Source: an uncultured SAR116 cluster alpha proteobacterium (GTDB taxonomy: Bacteria; Pseudomonadota; Alphaproteobacteria; Puniceispirillales; Marisalimonadaceae). Taken from it: DNA of 45,635 nucleotides. Numbering within the stretch: position 1 is the stretch's first letter; the number at the start of each line of letters is the position of its first letter. This document shows positions 1-7,597 of this stretch, one piece after another. Where the stretch lies: assembly GCA_902592615.1 (NCBI GenBank), contig CACJFI010000011.1, forward strand, positions 1 through 45,635. Reading direction: 5' to 3'. The translations under genes were made by a program, and so were the position numbers. The notes under the pieces were generated by a model that saw only the letters and a program-made list of their open reading frames with translations, searched no databases and had not been told where the DNA came from.

Positions 1-1224
1 TTTTTGTACAGCTATCTTTTGTTTTTATTAGGAAAATTTGAATACTCTGTAGATAACAATGAATTGAGAAAGATAATTAGCAAATGGTTTTTTATGTGTT
101 CTTTAACAGGAAGATATACAGGGTCACCAGAGTCAGTTTTAGAAGCAGATATTAGAAGATTAGATATGGGTGAAAAAAAACCTAGCTGGTTTGTAGAATA
201 TCTTGATTCACTCATTTCCTCACAATTTATACCAGAATTTTGGGAAATTACACTTCCTCAAAAGTTTGATAACTCAGGTGGCTACAGTCCATATCTCTTT
301 GGTTACCATGCTGCACTGAATCTTTTGGGTGCTACCGCTTTATTTTCTGGTGTGAAAATATCAGAGATTTTGGATCCTGCCGTATCTAGTAGAAGATCTT
401 TAATTGAAAGACATCACTTATTTCCAAAATCATATTTAAGAAGTGTTGGTATTAATGGCATTTATAGCATAAACCAGATTGCAAATTATGCATTTTTAGA
501 ATGGGATGATAACAACAAAATTTCTGATAAGCCACCGTCTCAGTATTTTCCACAATACTTTTCAAAATTAAGCGAAAATGAACGCAAAATGGCAAATTAT
601 TGGCATGCTCTTCCAGATAATTGGGAGAACATGGAATATTGGAAATTTATAAAAGAAAGACGCAGGTTAATCAGTTTGGTTATTAAAGATAGTTTTAAAG
701 TTTTAAATAAAGAAAAAGAACCACTTGTAACATATGAAAGCTTGGGACCATCAGTTTCAGAGTTATTAAAGAGTATGGAAACATCTCAAATTGAATTTAA
801 ATCTTCGGCTAGAGTTTCATTTAAAGACGATATTCCTGAAAAAGTTGTAAATGAAAGCGTAATCAAAACAATAGCTGCTTTTATGAATTCCGATGGAGGC
901 ACCCTGGCTATAGGTATATCTGATGATGGTGATATTTTAGGTTTAGAACAAGATCTAAACTATAAAAATCAAGATTTAGATCAATATCAAAATTGGCTTT
1001 CTACGCTTATGATGAATAGAATTGGTAAAAGTGTTATTGCAAATTTAGTGCAGATAAGATTTGAAACTTTAGGTGATAAACTAGTTTGCCTTGTGGATGT
1101 AAAAAAATCAAATAAACCTGTTTTCGCCAACAATTCATCAGGAGATGAAACTTTTTACGTAAGAGTAGGTAACTCAACGAGAATTCTTAAAGGGCGTGAA
1201 ATTACAGATTATACAGACAAATAG
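1..1224 (+). CDS. GmrSD-like (DUF262/DUF1524) protein fused to a Schlafen AlbA_2 domain, 5' partial
   Basis: The reading frame is open from the first base, so the N-terminus, presumably the DUF262 (GmrS-like ParB/NTPase) part, lies off the window; a TTG at 4 is only a possible start. Numbering from that codon, residues 1-130 resemble the helical part that follows DUF262. Residues 135-180 look like the DUF1524 HNH-type nuclease core (ERHHLFPK at 135-142, then N157, N161 and NNKISDK). Residues 262-400 look like an AlbA_2 (Schlafen-type) domain, with EFKSS at 264, FMNSDGG at 293, GISDDG at 304 and FYVRVGNST at 384. GmrSD proteins are type IV restriction enzymes against modified phage DNA; AlbA_2 domains occur in regulators and nucleases, some of them in defence. 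A defence role is inferred from family and island location. It ends before a small gene at 1289. Confidence 0.75.
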   Translation, partial: FLYSYLLFLLGKFEYSVDNNELRKIISKWFFMCSLTGRYTGSPESVLEADIRRLDMGEKKPSWFVEYLDSLISSQFIPEFWEITLPQKFDNSGGYSPYLFGYHAALNLLGATALFSGVKISEILDPAVSSRRSLIERHHLFPKSYLRSVGINGIYSINQIANYAFLEWDDNNKISDKPPSQYFPQYFSKLSENERKMANYWHALPDNWENMEYWKFIKERRRLISLVIKDSFKVLNKEKEPLVTYESLGPSVSELLKSMETSQIEFKSSARVSFKDDIPEKVVNESVIKTIAAFMNSDGGTLAIGISDDGDILGLEQDLNYKNQDLDQYQNWLSTLMMNRIGKSVIANLVQIRFETLGDKLVCLVDVKKSNKPVFANNSSGDETFYVRVGNSTRILKGREITDYTDK

Positions 1225-1288
1225 ACATATATGTAAACTTTCTGAAATTACGATTATTTATTTCCATTTGATAAGAGAGGAGTAGCTT

Positions 1289-1471
1289 ATGACGAGTACC
1301 TTGCAAAAAATACGAGATAGGCAACTAGCAAAAGGTAAAGATGAAAATTCTTTTGTTGTTAAAAATTTAAGATGCCAAATTGAAGCAGAAAAATCAGGGA
1401 AAGGTTTTGCCGAGCTCTATGTAACTGGATCCGCAAACAAACCGACAAGTGAGAAAAAACAAAAAAAGTAA
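1289..1471 (+). CDS. Small basic hypothetical protein on the island
   Basis: This 60-residue frame starts at ATG 1289 behind a good ribosome binding site (AGAGGAG, about 1276-1282). It is lysine-rich, with a KKQKK tail, has no membrane segment, and contains a short folded-looking middle (NLRCQIEAEKSGKGFAEL). I do not recognise the family. It sits 64 bases after the GmrSD/AlbA gene in the same direction, so the two may be co-transcribed. An antitoxin, a DNA-binding accessory or a phage-like small protein are possible; nothing in the sequence decides. Confidence 0.55.
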   Translation: MTSTLQKIRDRQLAKGKDENSFVVKNLRCQIEAEKSGKGFAELYVTGSANKPTSEKKQKK

Positions 1472-1602
1472 AAAAAATAAAAAAAGAAAAATTAATTGTA
1501 CACATTTTGTACTCACTTTTTCGAGGGAATCGGTGGGAACTCTGTAGCCGTATTTCCTTGAATACCTACCTCTTTACACGCCACGCATAGGTTTTTTACG
1601 AA
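1472..1602 (+). other. Non-coding island end with direct repeats and a hairpin
   Basis: No gene is seen here. The stretch holds two direct copies of a TGTACNCA word (1497-1504 and 1508-1515, 11-base period), which could be arm-type integrase sites. It also holds a possible stem of GGGAATCGG (1525-1533) with CCG-T-ATTTCC (1548-1557), with one bulged base. It is richer in GC than its surroundings and stops exactly where the tRNA-Asp fragment begins. The functional reading as an attachment-site flank is inference. Confidence 0.35.
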
Positions 1603-1647
1603 CTGTCACGCCGGAGGTCGCGAGTTCGAGTCTCGTCACTCTCGCCA
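1603..1647 (+). other. 3' fragment of tRNA-Asp (putative attR site)
   Basis: From the anticodon loop onward this matches tRNA-Asp: loop CTGTCAC with anticodon GTC at 1605-1607, the 3' anticodon stem GCCGG, variable loop AGGTC, T-stem GCGAG, T-loop TTCGAGT, closing CTCGT, acceptor strand CACTCTC, discriminator G and an encoded CCA. The 5' half is absent: ACGAA precedes the loop where CCGGC would be needed, and no GAGAGTG-like 5' acceptor strand lies upstream. The 45-base length and abrupt left edge are typical of the displaced tRNA 3' end left by site-specific integration. It cannot make a functional tRNA. Confidence 0.85.
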
Positions 1648-1688
1648 TTTTATTAAGTTTTAAATCAAAAATATAATAAGATTAATTT

Positions 1689-2696
1689 TTAATATGATTT
1701 GTTCTTTATAAAATAGTCCATTCTGTCTACTGACTTAACATTAAATTTAACTTTTTTTTTATCTCTAATTATTTCAAGTTGTATATTAACTCCTATATCT
1801 CCTGAATTCCAAATTGACATATAAAAATTTTTTACACTACTTATATAATTTCCATTAACTGCATTTATTATATCATTCTTTCTTATGCCAGATATATCTG
1901 AAGGTCCGCCTTTACTTACTTTAGTGACAATAACTTTACCAGAAGAATCATTAGTTGAAATTCCTAAATATGGTTTCATACCTGATTGTGGACGACCATA
2001 TTTTAAAAGATCATTTAAAATTGGTTTTAGGAGGTTTATTGGAACAAACATATTTCCAGGTGTTATAGTACCGGGGGAGGCTGCGTCAGCAACAAAAAGT
2101 GAGCCTATACCTAATATTTCCCCTTTAGAATTAACAAGAGGAGCTCCAGCCCAAGATTGATTCATTGGTAGTGTATAAATTGGTTTTTCCAAGAAATATT
2201 CCCACCAACCTACAAAAGGTCTTCTTGAAACCATTTTAGCAATTGATCCTATTCCTCTATTAGGTGAGGGAAGAATTAACAAAACATCATCTAATTCTAT
2301 TTTATCTGAATTACCAAATTTTAGCGGAATTAAATTGGCTTTAATTATAGGTGAAACTATTCCAAATCCTGATGAGTGGTCATATCCAGTCAATCTACCA
2401 GGTATTTTTTTCCCATTAGGCAGTCCTATTTTTATGTCGCTTGCTTCAATAACGATGTAACCGATAGTGAGAATATTATTTTGGTCAATTATGACACCGC
2501 TCCCTTGACGAACTGTGCCAAGACTTTTTGATGTTCTTGCGTCATCAGGAACCATTGTATCAATACTTACTACTCCATTATAAAAATTTTGAATTTTATC
2601 TTTTGTTAAAGATGATTGATCCGCACATACAATTGAAGATGCAAAAAATAATGATATAAAAAAATATTTTTGACAAATACGAAATATATACACCAA
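1689..2696 (-). CDS. Exported HtrA-like PDZ protein with a degenerate protease site
   Basis: This 335-residue protein has an N-terminal signal peptide (hydrophobic 11-24, likely cut after VCA), a trypsin-like S1C fold (about 40-230) and one PDZ domain (about 240-325, starting at PYLGIS). The fold anchors are plain: GSGVIID at 66-71 and a GAPLVNSKGEILGIGSL strand pair. All three catalytic positions of DegP/DegS differ, however: the TNNHVV histidine is Tyr80, the aspartate of SDIAL is Gly110, and the serine of GNSGG is Ala183. It should therefore bind, not cut, unfolded or tagged periplasmic proteins; this is inference from residue loss. It is the first chromosomal gene after the island scar and is divergent from the VOC gene. 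Confidence 0.85.
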   Translation of the reverse strand: MVYIFRICQKYFFISLFFASSIVCADQSSLTKDKIQNFYNGVVSIDTMVPDDARTSKSLGTVRQGSGVIIDQNNILTIGYIVIEASDIKIGLPNGKKIPGRLTGYDHSSGFGIVSPIIKANLIPLKFGNSDKIELDDVLLILPSPNRGIGSIAKMVSRRPFVGWWEYFLEKPIYTLPMNQSWAGAPLVNSKGEILGIGSLFVADAASPGTITPGNMFVPINLLKPILNDLLKYGRPQSGMKPYLGISTNDSSGKVIVTKVSKGGPSDISGIRKNDIINAVNGNYISSVKNFYMSIWNSGDIGVNIQLEIIRDKKKVKFNVKSVDRMDYFIKNKSY

Positions 2697-2778
2697 ATTA
2701 CACCCCTATTAAGTATGATGTAATACCAAATCTACGAGTGGCTAGTACAATTTGAATCATAAAATATATTTAATAAAT

Positions 2779-2812
2779 AAAGCAAGGAATTTTAAATTTA
2801 ATGAATTGCTTT
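2779..2812. repeat. AT-rich inverted repeat between divergent genes
   Basis: AAAGCAA (2779-2785) and TTGCTTT (2806-2812) form a 7-base inverted repeat around a 20-base AT-rich loop, followed by a short T run on the + strand. It lies between the divergent HtrA-like and VOC genes. A weak terminator or an operator are both possible. The stem has only two G/C pairs, so chance is not excluded. The rest of this 161-base gap shows no gene. Confidence 0.3.
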
Positions 2813-2857
2813 TTAACCTGTTAATAATTAAAACTATTAAATTATAATTAACTTAAA

Positions 2858-3280
2858 ATGATGGCAAATATGAAGCTTCAATTACACCACATAAATTTGT
2901 CTACTGATAAAGTAGATGAAATGAATGATTTCTATTTAAATGTTATGAAACTTAAAATAGAAACTGAAGGATTACCAGTTTTAGAGAGAAAAAAAGGTTA
3001 TTCTGGAGACGTGGCTTTTGTATCAGACGGTAAAATACAAACACATTTAGCAGAAAAAGATTTGGATGTTTGTTTTAAAACTGGTCATACAATAAATCCA
3101 CTTGAAAAAGGTCATATAGCTTATCGCACAGATGACTTAGAAGCTTTTAAAAAACATTTAAATGAATTAAAGATCAATTTTTCAGATTGGGGTGAAACTG
3201 CAGTAGCAGGATGGAAACAAATATTTTTTCATGATCCAGATGGAAATATAATTGAAGTTCACGAAATAGAAGAAAAATAA
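2858..3280 (+). CDS. VOC family (glyoxalase/bleomycin-resistance-like) protein
   Basis: This 140-residue protein has the paired beta-alpha-beta-beta-beta modules of the vicinal oxygen chelate fold. Candidate metal ligands are the His of HHINL near the N-terminus, the His of GHIAYR in the second half, and the Glu of IIEVHE at the C-terminus. DPDGNIIEVHE is the classic closing motif of the family. Members include glyoxalase I, ring-cleaving dioxygenases and FosA-like resistance enzymes; the substrate cannot be told here. No clear ribosome binding site is visible, and Met2 or Met5 are alternative starts. An exporter gene follows after 45 bases. Confidence 0.8.
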   Translation: MMANMKLQLHHINLSTDKVDEMNDFYLNVMKLKIETEGLPVLERKKGYSGDVAFVSDGKIQTHLAEKDLDVCFKTGHTINPLEKGHIAYRTDDLEAFKKHLNELKINFSDWGETAVAGWKQIFFHDPDGNIIEVHEIEEK

Positions 3281-3325
3281 CTTTAAAGTTATAACATTAA
3301 ATAATTATAAGATTGGTATTCAAAT

Positions 3326-4507
3326 TTGAAAAAGCCCAATATTAATTTGTTGGCAGTAATAGTCGCTGTACCCGTAATAGGAATGACTATTATAGCACCT
3401 GCTTTAACTATTATAAAAAATGACCTCAATATTTCTTTTGAAGATACACAATTAATTTTAACATTATACTTTATTTTTCTAGCGTTCGGTCAGATGTTAT
3501 CCGGACCATTTTCTGATAAATATGGAAGAAAACCAATTTTACTTGTAGGAGCTTCAATTTATTCAATCTCCGCCTTTTTTGCATCTTTGTCATCAAATAT
3601 AGAAATCTTATTGATACTAAGATGTTTTCAGGGATTTGGTGCTGCAGCATGCCTTTCAGTTGGAAGAACTATTTTGAGCGATTGTTATGAAATTAAGGAA
3701 GCAGCAAAGGAAATGTCAAAAATGACAGCTATAATGGCAGTTATTCCAATTTCTTGTTTTATCCTAGGAGGGTTTCTTGCTGAGTATTTAGGATGGAGAA
3801 GTAATTTAATTGCTTTAGGTTTATTAAGCCTGATTCTGATAATAGCCATATCATTATTTTTAAAAGAGACATTAATAAAAAAGGCTAAGAGCATAAGTTT
3901 TCAAAATGTGTTTATAGTTTATAAAGGATTGTTGAAAACCCTTTCATTTAATTATTTTACGATTACTACTGCAATGCAAACGTCTATGTTCTTTGCAATG
4001 AATGGTTTTATGCCTTACGAATTTGAAAGACAGGGAGTAAGTATGTCAGAGTTTGGAATATGGTTTTCATTTACATCTATAGGATATATTTGTGGGAATA
4101 TTATAAATAGTCAATTAAGTCTTAAAATTGGTTTAGAAAGAATGTGTCTTTTAGGAACAGCTTGTTCTTTTATTACTGTATCAATATTTTTTTTGAATAA
4201 TAATTTATTCCAAAATGGTCCAATTGTTTTATCATTGATCTGTATGTTGTTTGGATGTTCAAACGGTTTTGCAGTAGCTAACAGTATGACTGGGGCAATA
4301 AATTCGTCTAAATTAAATAAAGGTGCAGCAAGTGGTTTAATGGGTGCTTTCCAAGTTGGTTCTGGAGGATTAGCTGGTTTTCTGATAATATATTTTGGAG
4401 GAGCACAAAATTTTAATATATGTTTATATGCATTATTCATTATGTCTAGTATTTCAATAATATCCTCTTACTTGATATTAAAAATGAAAAAAATTAGTAT
4501 TATTTAA
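3326..4507 (+). CDS. MFS drug-exporter-like permease (Bcr/CflA type)
   Basis: This is a 393-residue inner-membrane protein with about 12 hydrophobic segments. The loop after segment 2 carries the MFS motif A (GPFSDKYGRKP), and segment 4 has the RCFQGFGAA pattern of DHA1 exporters. The length is normal for Bcr/CflA proteins, which expel bicyclomycin, chloramphenicol or other small molecules by proton antiport. The start is a TTG codon (KKPNINL follows). The upstream VOC gene is in the same direction and may share a transcript, so a detoxification pair is conceivable. The substrate is unknown. Confidence 0.8.
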   Translation: MKKPNINLLAVIVAVPVIGMTIIAPALTIIKNDLNISFEDTQLILTLYFIFLAFGQMLSGPFSDKYGRKPILLVGASIYSISAFFASLSSNIEILLILRCFQGFGAAACLSVGRTILSDCYEIKEAAKEMSKMTAIMAVIPISCFILGGFLAEYLGWRSNLIALGLLSLILIIAISLFLKETLIKKAKSISFQNVFIVYKGLLKTLSFNYFTITTAMQTSMFFAMNGFMPYEFERQGVSMSEFGIWFSFTSIGYICGNIINSQLSLKIGLERMCLLGTACSFITVSIFFLNNNLFQNGPIVLSLICMLFGCSNGFAVANSMTGAINSSKLNKGAASGLMGAFQVGSGGLAGFLIIYFGGAQNFNICLYALFIMSSISIISSYLILKMKKISII

Positions 4508-4509
4508 AT

Positions 4510-4781
4510 ATGATTGATGATCAAAATATTGAATAGTTGATTCACATCATCATTTCTGGGATTTACATAAAAATTATTATCCTTTCTTATCCGATAAAAT
4601 AGATCCAGATTTCTTTTTAGGTGATTATAAAATAATAAGACAAAATTATCTTCCTGTTGATTATGAAAGAGACATAAAAAATCATAATGTTGTTGGCACT
4701 ATTCATTGTGAAGCAGAGTGGGATAGGGATGACCAGCTTGGAGAAACGAAATGGATAGAAAATTTAGCTAAGAAAAATTAA
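4510..4781 (+). pseudogene. Remnant of an amidohydrolase (2-pyrone-4,6-dicarboxylate lactonase-like)
   Basis: From 4536 a frame without its own start codon reads VDSHHHFWDL, the N-terminal metal-binding signature of amidohydrolase_2 proteins, and continues to ETKWIENLAKKN before a stop at 4779. An ATG at 4510 gives MIDDQNIE and then stops; inserting one A near 4533 would join it in frame to IVDSHHHFWD. So a single-base deletion killed the reading frame, and the protein ends after about 90 residues where the family normally has 270-300. The rest of the gene is gone; the next gene starts at 4860. It accounts for most of the gap between the exporter and the aminotransferase. Confidence 0.8.
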
Positions 4782-4859
4782 TTACATGCTTATTACTCAA
4801 TAATTTAAATTTTTTTTTAATTGTGTTAATTAATTATTTTATTTCTTGTGGAGTTATGA

Positions 4860-5957
4860 TTGAGTATTCAATTTACTGATATTGTTAACAAATTACCAGC
4901 CTCTGTACCTTTTGTAGGTCCGGAAGCTCAAGAAAGAAGTATTGATCAACTTTTTAAAGCTCGCATTGGAGCTAATGAGAGTGTTTTTGGACCTTCAGAA
5001 AAAGCAATTTCAGCTATGAAAAAACAATTAAGTGAAGTCTGGATGTATGGTGATCCAGAAAATTTTGATTTGAAATATGCGCTGGCAAAAAAACATAAAG
5101 TAAATTTTGAAAATATTGTTGTAGGTGAAGGAATTGACGGTTTACTAGGATATCTGATTAGATTGATAATAGAAAAAGGAGATAATGTCGTTACTACTGA
5201 TGGCGCGTATCCAACTTTTAATTATCATGTAGAGGGATTTGGAGGAAATCTACATAGAGTACCTTTCTGCGATGATACGGAGGACTTACAGAAATTACTT
5301 GACAAAGTCAAAAAAACATCAGCAAAGATATTATATGTATCAAATCCAAACAATCCAATGGGAACAATTAATAAACCGTCAGATGTTCAAACATTAATTC
5401 AGAATCTTCCAGAGACCACCTTGTTATGTTTGGATGAGGCTTATATTGATTTTGTAGATGATAATTTTGTACCTAAGATTTCATTGGAGACAAAAAATGT
5501 GATTAGAATGAGAACTTTTTCAAAAGCATATGGAATGGCAGGATTAAGGGTTGGTTACGCAATAGGAGAAAAAGACTTAATCTTGAATTTTGAAAAAATA
5601 AGAAATCATTTTGGCATGTCAAGAATTTCTCAAGTAGGAGCATTGGCTGCGCTAGAAGATTATGATTTTATTAGTGATGTAATTCATAAAGTAAAATTAT
5701 CTAGAAATAGAATTGCTGATATTGCTAATAATAATAATTGTAAATTTATTCCTTCTTTTACAAATTTTGTAGCAATTGATTGTTTAAAAGATAGTAAATT
5801 TGCAAAAAAAGTACTTCAAAATTTAATTAACAAAGGTGTTTTTGTGAGAATGCCATATTCATTTCCTCAAAATAGGTGTATAAGAGTGACAGTAGGATTA
5901 GACAAAGATATTGATTTATTTGAAAAATATTTTCCAATAGCATTAAAAGAAAGCTAA
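4860..5957 (+). CDS. PLP-dependent aminotransferase, HisC-like
   Basis: This 365-residue fold-type I aminotransferase has SNPNNPMG at 161-168, the PLP-ring aspartate in LDEAY (Asp192), the Schiff-base lysine in RTFSKAYGMAGLR (Lys222) and the phosphate-contact Arg230. It resembles histidinol-phosphate aminotransferases, but no other his gene is near, so it may act on another amino acid. A TTG start at 4860 is forced: a stop codon lies directly upstream in frame (4857-4859), and GGAG at 4850-4853 is well spaced for TTG but not for the out-of-frame ATG at 4856. The aldehyde dehydrogenase gene follows after 63 bases; together they suggest amine or amino-aldehyde catabolism. Confidence 0.85.
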   Translation: MSIQFTDIVNKLPASVPFVGPEAQERSIDQLFKARIGANESVFGPSEKAISAMKKQLSEVWMYGDPENFDLKYALAKKHKVNFENIVVGEGIDGLLGYLIRLIIEKGDNVVTTDGAYPTFNYHVEGFGGNLHRVPFCDDTEDLQKLLDKVKKTSAKILYVSNPNNPMGTINKPSDVQTLIQNLPETTLLCLDEAYIDFVDDNFVPKISLETKNVIRMRTFSKAYGMAGLRVGYAIGEKDLILNFEKIRNHFGMSRISQVGALAALEDYDFISDVIHKVKLSRNRIADIANNNNCKFIPSFTNFVAIDCLKDSKFAKKVLQNLINKGVFVRMPYSFPQNRCIRVTVGLDKDIDLFEKYFPIALKES

Positions 5958-6020
5958 TTAAATAACATATCTCAAATCTTAAACTGAAATAATAATTTAA
6001 TTAAAATAGGGAGTTTTTAT

Positions 6021-7466
6021 ATGTCAACAAATTATCCAGATACCCATCTTTTTCTTAATGGAGAATGGAGAGAAGCTGTAGCAAAAGAGAGTCTTGAAAT
6101 TATAAATCCAGCAACAGAAGAAGTTATTGGTAAAGTATCACATGCTAGAAAAGAAGATTTAGATATTGCTCTAAATGCTGCTGAAAAAGCTTTTGACAGT
6201 TGGAAAAATGTCTCTGCTTATGAAAGATCAAAAATATTGAGAAAGGCTGCTGACATAGTCCGTAGTAAAGCGGATTACATCGCCACACTTATGACTATGG
6301 AGCAAGGTAAACCTGTTATTGAAGCCAAGATGGAAACAATGGGTGCAGCAGACTCTATTGATTGGTATGCAGAGGAGGGAAGAAGAGCATATGGAAGGAT
6401 AATTCCTTCAAGAGCTCCAGAGGGTGTGTACCAATTTGTTTTTAAAGAACCTGTTGGTGTGGTTGCTGCTTTTACTCCTTGGAATTTTCCTTTAAATCAA
6501 GTTGTTAAAAAAGTTGCTGCAGCCTTTGCCGCTGGTTGTACTGCGATTGTAAAAGGACCTGAAGAAACTCCTGCAAGTGTAGCTGAGTTGATCAAAGCTT
6601 TTGATGAAGCTGGAATGCCTAAAGGCTCAATAAATTTAGTTTATGGAATACCTGCTGAAATTTCTGAATATTTAATTGCTCATCCTGTCGTAAGAAAAGT
6701 TACTTTTACTGGATCTACAGCAGTTGGAAAATTATTAGCATCTCAAGCAGGAACGCACATGAAAAGAGTTACCATGGAACTTGGTGGTCATTCCCCTGCT
6801 ATTGTTTGTGAAGATGCGGATGTAAAAACAGCTGTGAAAATATTGAGTGCCAATAAGTTTAGAAATGCTGGACAGGTCTGTATTTCACCAACCAGATTTT
6901 TAGTGCATGATTCAGTTTATGACGAATTTGTTGACGGGTTTGTCAAACAAGCTGATTCTATAAATGTTGGCAACGGACTTGAGGATGGAGTCAAAATGGG
7001 TCCACTAGCTCACGACAGAAGACTAACCGCGATTGAGGGGTTCGTTGCAGACGCAGTTGAAAAAGGTGCAAAAATTTTAACTGGTGGTAAAAGAAAAGGT
7101 AATAAAGGCTACTTTTTTGAACCCACCGTAATGACTAATGTCAGTAAAGAATCTAGGATTATGAATGAAGAACCTTTTGGCCCATTAGCTCCAATAAATT
7201 CATTTAGTTCAATTGATGAAGTAGTTGAAGAGTCCAACCGTCTAAACTACGGATTAGCAGCATATGCCTACACAAACTCTGCAAAAACTGCGCAAGATCT
7301 TGGTCAAAAAATAGAAAGTGGTCAGGTATCAATTAACCATCATGGATTAGGGTTAGTAGATACACCATTTGGTGGTGTTAAAGATTCTGGATATGGATCA
7401 GAAGGTGGCCCGGAGGGTTTAGATGCGTATATGACCACCAAGCTAGTATCACAAACTGGGTTATAA
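6021..7466 (+). CDS. NAD(P)-dependent succinate-semialdehyde dehydrogenase-like ALDH
   Basis: A full-length 481-residue aldehyde dehydrogenase. The oxyanion asparagine is in FTPWNFP (Asn155), the coenzyme lysine is Lys178, the general base is Glu253 in MELGG, and the catalytic cysteine is Cys287 in NAGQVC. The overall pattern is closest to the GabD/SSADH group, which oxidises succinate semialdehyde or related omega-aldehydes to acids. A GGGAG site precedes the ATG. The gene ends in a strong terminator, closing a unit with the HisC-like aminotransferase. The exact substrate is not decided by sequence. Confidence 0.85.
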   Translation: MSTNYPDTHLFLNGEWREAVAKESLEIINPATEEVIGKVSHARKEDLDIALNAAEKAFDSWKNVSAYERSKILRKAADIVRSKADYIATLMTMEQGKPVIEAKMETMGAADSIDWYAEEGRRAYGRIIPSRAPEGVYQFVFKEPVGVVAAFTPWNFPLNQVVKKVAAAFAAGCTAIVKGPEETPASVAELIKAFDEAGMPKGSINLVYGIPAEISEYLIAHPVVRKVTFTGSTAVGKLLASQAGTHMKRVTMELGGHSPAIVCEDADVKTAVKILSANKFRNAGQVCISPTRFLVHDSVYDEFVDGFVKQADSINVGNGLEDGVKMGPLAHDRRLTAIEGFVADAVEKGAKILTGGKRKGNKGYFFEPTVMTNVSKESRIMNEEPFGPLAPINSFSSIDEVVEESNRLNYGLAAYAYTNSAKTAQDLGQKIESGQVSINHHGLGLVDTPFGGVKDSGYGSEGGPEGLDAYMTTKLVSQTGL

Positions 7467-7486
7467 AAAGTAAAAAAAGAAAAACT

Positions 7487-7513
7487 AAAGCAGTCTATCT
7501 AGGCTGCTTTTTT
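7487..7513 (+). terminator. Rho-independent terminator after the ALDH gene
   Basis: AAAGCAGTCT (7487-7496) pairs with AGGCTGCTTT (7501-7510) through one G-T wobble, giving a 10-pair stem with a 4-base loop (ATCT) followed by a T run to 7513. It lies 20 bases after the ALDH stop codon, in the right orientation to end that transcript. It is the clearest terminator in the window. Confidence 0.9.
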
Positions 7514-7597
7514 CTATGTATGGAAAAATTTTTTATTTAAAAATAATAAAAATTAATTTATTCTTTTATAACGTTTAATTTTATAGGTAATTAGATT

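Larger units (their letters stand above)
1..1647. mobile_element. Right end of a putative genomic island inserted in tRNA-Asp
   Basis: The stretch up to 1647 ends in an orphan 3' half of tRNA-Asp in + orientation. tRNA-integrating islands regenerate an intact tRNA at one end and leave the displaced 3' fragment at the other, so the island should lie to the left of 1603, with the intact tRNA-Asp and probably the integrase outside the window. The content fits: a defence-type fusion gene and an orphan small gene. From 1689 on, genes look like ordinary chromosome. The boundary is seen in the sequence; that the left part is mobile is inference, because no integrase is visible. Confidence 0.55.

Noticed and set aside
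1289-1647. Idea that this is a tmRNA (one-piece, or the acceptor piece of a permuted two-piece form)
   Set aside because: The 3' part matches tRNA-Asp including the GTC anticodon loop and variable loop, which tmRNA lacks. No paired 5' acceptor strand or coding piece lies on either side.
1885-2160. Open + strand frame of 91 codons inside the HtrA-like gene
   Set aside because: It is antisense to a well-supported coding region with signal peptide, protease fold and PDZ motifs, and shows no domain of its own.
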